16,733 bases of DNA, from assembly GCA_944381335.1 (NCBI GenBank), contig CALWKT010000110.1:1-16733 (forward strand), in the 5' to 3' direction. The position numbers and the translations under genes are program-made. The stretch's first letter is position 1. Each line of letters opens with the position of its first letter. This document shows, piece after piece, positions 14,395 through 16,733 of this stretch. This stretch comes from an uncultured Christensenellaceae bacterium. GTDB taxonomy: Bacteria; Bacillota_A; Clostridia; Christensenellales; UBA3700. The notes beneath the pieces were generated by a model that was given only the letters and a program-made list of their open reading frames with translations, had not been told where the DNA came from and ran no database searches.

Positions 14395-14489
14395 GTCGGC
14401 TACCGACCGAGGACTGACATTCATTATGCTTGACACGAACATGCGTGAAAGTGTTCTGATGCGGCGCATGCGCAAGTACATTTAAACGC
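14395..14489. other. Structured intergenic stretch, no gene assigned
   Basis: It contains a perfect short hairpin GTCGG-CTA-CCGAC (14395-14407), a consensus -35-like TTGACA (14430-14435) lacking a good -10, and the palindrome GCGCATGCGC (14464-14473). AAACGC (14484-14489) can pair with GCGTTT (14500-14505). A 19-residue ORF at 14426-14485 has no good ribosome site. No function is assigned. Confidence 0.35.
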
Positions 14490-14518
14490 TTGCGGGCGCG
14501 CGTTTACTGTGATAGAAT
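14490..14518 (+). promoter_or_regulatory. Sigma-A promoter of the desulfurase-thiI operon
   Basis: TTGCGG (14490-14495), a 17-base spacer and TAGAAT (14513-14518), with TGA directly before the -10 (extended -10). Expected start near 14525, 30 bases before the gene; ribosome site AAAGGAG at 14543-14549. Confidence 0.6.
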
Positions 14519-14554
14519 TATGCGGTAGACGGCTTTTGCCTGAAAGGAGAAAAG

Positions 14555-15697
14555 ATGATATATCTGGATAACGCCGCGACCACGGCTATGTTTCCCGAAT
14601 GCGTCGACACAATCAGAAAATATGCGGATGACGAGTACTTCAACCCGTCTGCTTTGTATGCGCCCGCAATCACTGCGGCAAAGGCTGTAAAAGAGGCGCG
14701 CGGACAGATCGCAAAGGCGCTCGGATGTTCTGCCGACAATATAGTTTTTACCGCTTCCGGCAGTGAAGCCGACAATTTCGCGCTTTCGTGTGGACCGAGG
14801 AAAAAGAAGGGGAAAATCATAATTTCGGCAGTGGAGCATGCGGCGGTTTTCAACTGCGCAAAGGCGCTTGCGGACAAAGGTTACGAACTTTGCGTCGCGC
14901 CTTGCGACAGATACGGCAGAGTTCTTGAGGACGAATTTGTAAAACTTCTGGACGACGACGTGGCGATGGTTTCGGTTATGCACGTCTGCAACGAAACGGG
15001 GGCGCTCAACGATATAAAAAAGCTGTGCGAAGAGGTCAGAAAGCGTTGCAAAGACGCAGTATTTCACAGCGACGGCGTACAGGCGTTCTGCAAAGTCGCG
15101 TTTTCTGTTAAAGATCTGGGCGTTGACATGTATTCGGTCAGCGGGCATAAGATCCACGCGCCCAAAGGTATAGGCGCGCTTTATATCGCACCCGGACTGA
15201 ATCTGCAGCCCTTCGTTTACGGCGGAGGACAGGAGAGGAATCTGCGTGCAGGCACGGAAAACGTTGCCGGAATATGCGCTTTCGGTTATGCCGCAGAGCG
15301 GATGTCGTCGAATATACTGAGCAATTTCAACAGGCAGAAGGATCTTCAGAAACGTCTGATCGAAGGGCTTGTCACGGCATTTCGGGACGCAGTGAGAATA
15401 AATACCGACGTAAATCAAAGCGGAGCGCACATAGTCAGTTTTTCGTTTAACGGCATACGCGGCGAAGTCATGCTTCATTTCCTTGAGAGCAAAGGCATTA
15501 TCGTGGGAACGGGCAGCGCCTGCTCCTCGAAAAAGTCAGCCGAAAGGATCCCGTCGGCGCTCGGATTGAACGGCGCTTTCAGAGAAGGCACGCTGAGGAT
15601 AAGTTTTAACGAAAATACGTGCGAAAACGACGTGGACGCGCTTCTTGCCGCACTCGTCGACGGCGCAAAATTACTGGGAAAATACAGGAGAGTCTAA
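14555..15697 (+). CDS. nifS: Cysteine desulfurase, NifS/IscS family
   Basis: A 380-residue PLP enzyme of aminotransferase class V. It starts MIYLDNAATTAMFPE. It shows TASGSEADNFAL for cofactor phosphate binding, the histidine in SAVEHAAVF, and HSDGVQAF. The PLP lysine is in VSGHKIHAPKG (Lys199), AGTENV is present, and the catalytic cysteine loop is VGTGSACSSKK (Cys323). It takes sulfur from cysteine and holds it as a persulfide. The gene overlaps thiI by one base, so it most likely serves as the dedicated sulfur donor for tRNA thiolation, as NifZ does next to thiI in Bacillus. A more general iron-sulfur role cannot be excluded, but no iscU-like scaffold gene is adjacent. ATG 14555 follows AAAGGAG with ideal spacing. 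Confidence 0.94.
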   Translation: MIYLDNAATTAMFPECVDTIRKYADDEYFNPSALYAPAITAAKAVKEARGQIAKALGCSADNIVFTASGSEADNFALSCGPRKKKGKIIISAVEHAAVFNCAKALADKGYELCVAPCDRYGRVLEDEFVKLLDDDVAMVSVMHVCNETGALNDIKKLCEEVRKRCKDAVFHSDGVQAFCKVAFSVKDLGVDMYSVSGHKIHAPKGIGALYIAPGLNLQPFVYGGGQERNLRAGTENVAGICAFGYAAERMSSNILSNFNRQKDLQKRLIEGLVTAFRDAVRINTDVNQSGAHIVSFSFNGIRGEVMLHFLESKGIIVGTGSACSSKKSAERIPSALGLNGAFREGTLRISFNENTCENDVDALLAALVDGAKLLGKYRRV

Positions 15698-16733
15698 TGA
15701 AAAGTAAGGTCATATTGCTGAGGTTCGGAGAAATATTTCTGAAAGGCAGGAACAAGAGTTATTTCGAAAAACTGCTGATCGACAACATCAAGGCGAAACT
15801 TGCGGACATCGACTGCGAGTTTGTCAGGACTCAGAACAGATATTATATAGAAAATTATGACGAAAGCCTGACCGACGAGATAAAAAGGCGTATGAAACAG
15901 GTTTTCGGTCTTCATTCGCTGAGCGTTGCGACAAAGGTGGAAACAAATTACGACGCGCTCAGACAGACTGCGCTTGAATACGCTCCGGACGTGGAGGCGA
16001 CTTTCAGGGTGACCGTAAACCGCGCGGACAAGTCTTTAGACAAAAACTCCGCGCAGATCGGCGCAGACGTGGGCGCATACGTCCTCGAAAGGAGAAAAGA
16101 TTACAAGGTCGACCTGCGCAAGCCTCAGATCGAGATTAAGATCGACATCAGAGAAAAGGGTTATTCCTACGTGTTCAGCGACGTCGAGATGTGCGCTCAG
16201 GGTATGCCTGTGGGCTGTTCGGGCAAAGGCATGCTGCTTTTGAGCGGCGGTTTCGATTCTCCGGTGGCGGGTTACAGAATGGCGCGCCGCGGCATGCAGA
16301 TATGCGCAATTCATTATCACAGTTTTCCCTACACAAGCGAACAGGCGAAACAGAAGGTGACAGATCTGGCGCAGGTCCTCACGGAATACACCGGCGAGAT
16401 CAGACTTTTCGTCGTGCCGTTCACCGAGATCCAGTTTGCGATACACGAAAATTGCAGAGCGGATTATATGATAACGATAATGCGCCGCATTATGATCGAA
16501 ATCGCGGAAAAAGTCGCCAAAGAAAACGGCTGCGGCGCGCTGATCACCGGTGAAAGTCTGGGGCAGGTCGCAAGCCAGACTTTGCCCAGCCTTACCGTTA
16601 CCAACGACGCCGTTCAAAGTCTGCCTGTTTTCAGACCGCTTATCGGAATGGATAAGTACGAGATAATGAAAACTGCGGAGGAGATAGGCACGTATAAACT
16701 CAGCGAGCTTCCGTATCAGGATTGCTGCACGGT
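15697..16733 (+). CDS. thiI: tRNA 4-thiouridine synthase ThiI, cut by the window end
   Basis: The frame runs from ATG 15697 to the window end (345 codons, no stop); most of the usual clostridial length of about 390 is present. It starts KVILLRFGEIFLKGRN, typical of ThiI, followed by the ferredoxin-like and THUMP domains (to about 165, IEIKIDIREKGYSYVFSD). The PP-loop ATP pyrophosphatase domain has LLSGGFDSPVAGYRMARRG (SGGFDS from Ser183) and GALITGESLGQVASQT. ThiI adenylates U8 of tRNA and inserts sulfur received from a desulfurase. Firmicute ThiI usually lacks the C-terminal rhodanese domain; this cannot be checked because the end is missing. ATG overlaps the nifS TAA by one base, with GGAG at 15687-15690, so translation is coupled. 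Confidence 0.96.
   Translation, partial: MKSKVILLRFGEIFLKGRNKSYFEKLLIDNIKAKLADIDCEFVRTQNRYYIENYDESLTDEIKRRMKQVFGLHSLSVATKVETNYDALRQTALEYAPDVEATFRVTVNRADKSLDKNSAQIGADVGAYVLERRKDYKVDLRKPQIEIKIDIREKGYSYVFSDVEMCAQGMPVGCSGKGMLLLSGGFDSPVAGYRMARRGMQICAIHYHSFPYTSEQAKQKVTDLAQVLTEYTGEIRLFVVPFTEIQFAIHENCRADYMITIMRRIMIEIAEKVAKENGCGALITGESLGQVASQTLPSLTVTNDAVQSLPVFRPLIGMDKYEIMKTAEEIGTYKLSELPYQDCCT

Noticed and set aside
14426..14485. 19-residue ORF before the desulfurase
   Set aside because: No ribosome site at proper spacing (GAGGA is about 12 bases away) and the product is arginine/methionine-rich by repeated ATGCG motifs; too little support.
14504..15478. 324-codon minus-strand frame across the desulfurase
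   Set aside because: It lies antisense to a gene with all catalytic motifs, and the protein resembles no family.
1..16733. CRISPR arrays, tRNA or rRNA genes, and complete prophage or IS elements
   Set aside because: No regularly spaced repeats, cloverleaf with CCA end, rRNA signature, integrase or transposase were seen on either strand.

Overview
This window comes from an endospore-forming Firmicute, most likely a member of the Clostridia and possibly an uncultured gut lineage. The main evidence is a spoIIAA-spoIIAB-sigF cluster followed by spoVAC-spoVAD-spoVAE and yunB. A T-box leader precedes pheST, and the Shine-Dalgarno sites are strong GGAGG-type. Most of the DNA looks close to balanced GC; the exception is a visibly AT-rich stretch at about 267-1082.

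Layout. (1) 1-255: the 3' end of a hexapeptide-repeat sugar O-acetyltransferase. (2) 267-1082: a small AT-rich segment with a minus-strand XRE-family regulator carrying two HTH domains, a divergent small acidic ORF, and a terminator. Its edges appear to split a terminator hairpin that once followed the acetyltransferase gene. This is the most unusual structure in the window. (3) 1207-2670: spoIIAA, spoIIAB and sigF, the partner-switching module that controls the first forespore sigma factor, ended by a terminator. (4) 2711-4721: a sigma-G-like promoter, a small ORF with a strong ribosome binding site, then spoVAC, spoVAD and spoVAE (dipicolinic acid uptake), ended by a terminator. (5) 4769-5431: yunB, another sporulation gene. 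(6) 5423-9129: promoter, phenylalanine T-box riboswitch, pheS and pheT. (7) 9196-14338: a U32-family protein with an RlhA/YdcP-like domain plan, mutS2, and a coupled unknown membrane protein. (8) 14490-16733: a promoter, a NifS/IscS-type cysteine desulfurase and thiI, cut by the window edge; together these make 4-thiouridine in tRNA.

The sporulation block forms one logical set: SpoIIAA and SpoIIAB hold SigF until septation, and the later forespore genes spoVAC-AD-AE load DPA. The translation block (pheST, U32, mutS2, nifS, thiI) is housekeeping, joined by start-stop overlaps at mutS2/orf and nifS/thiI. Apart from the XRE segment, the small ORF before spoVAC, the mutS2-coupled membrane protein and a structured intergenic region near 14.4 kb, the content is ordinary. 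I did not find a clearly new multi-gene system. No gene-free gap exceeds about 270 bases, and the longest one is filled by the T-box leader.
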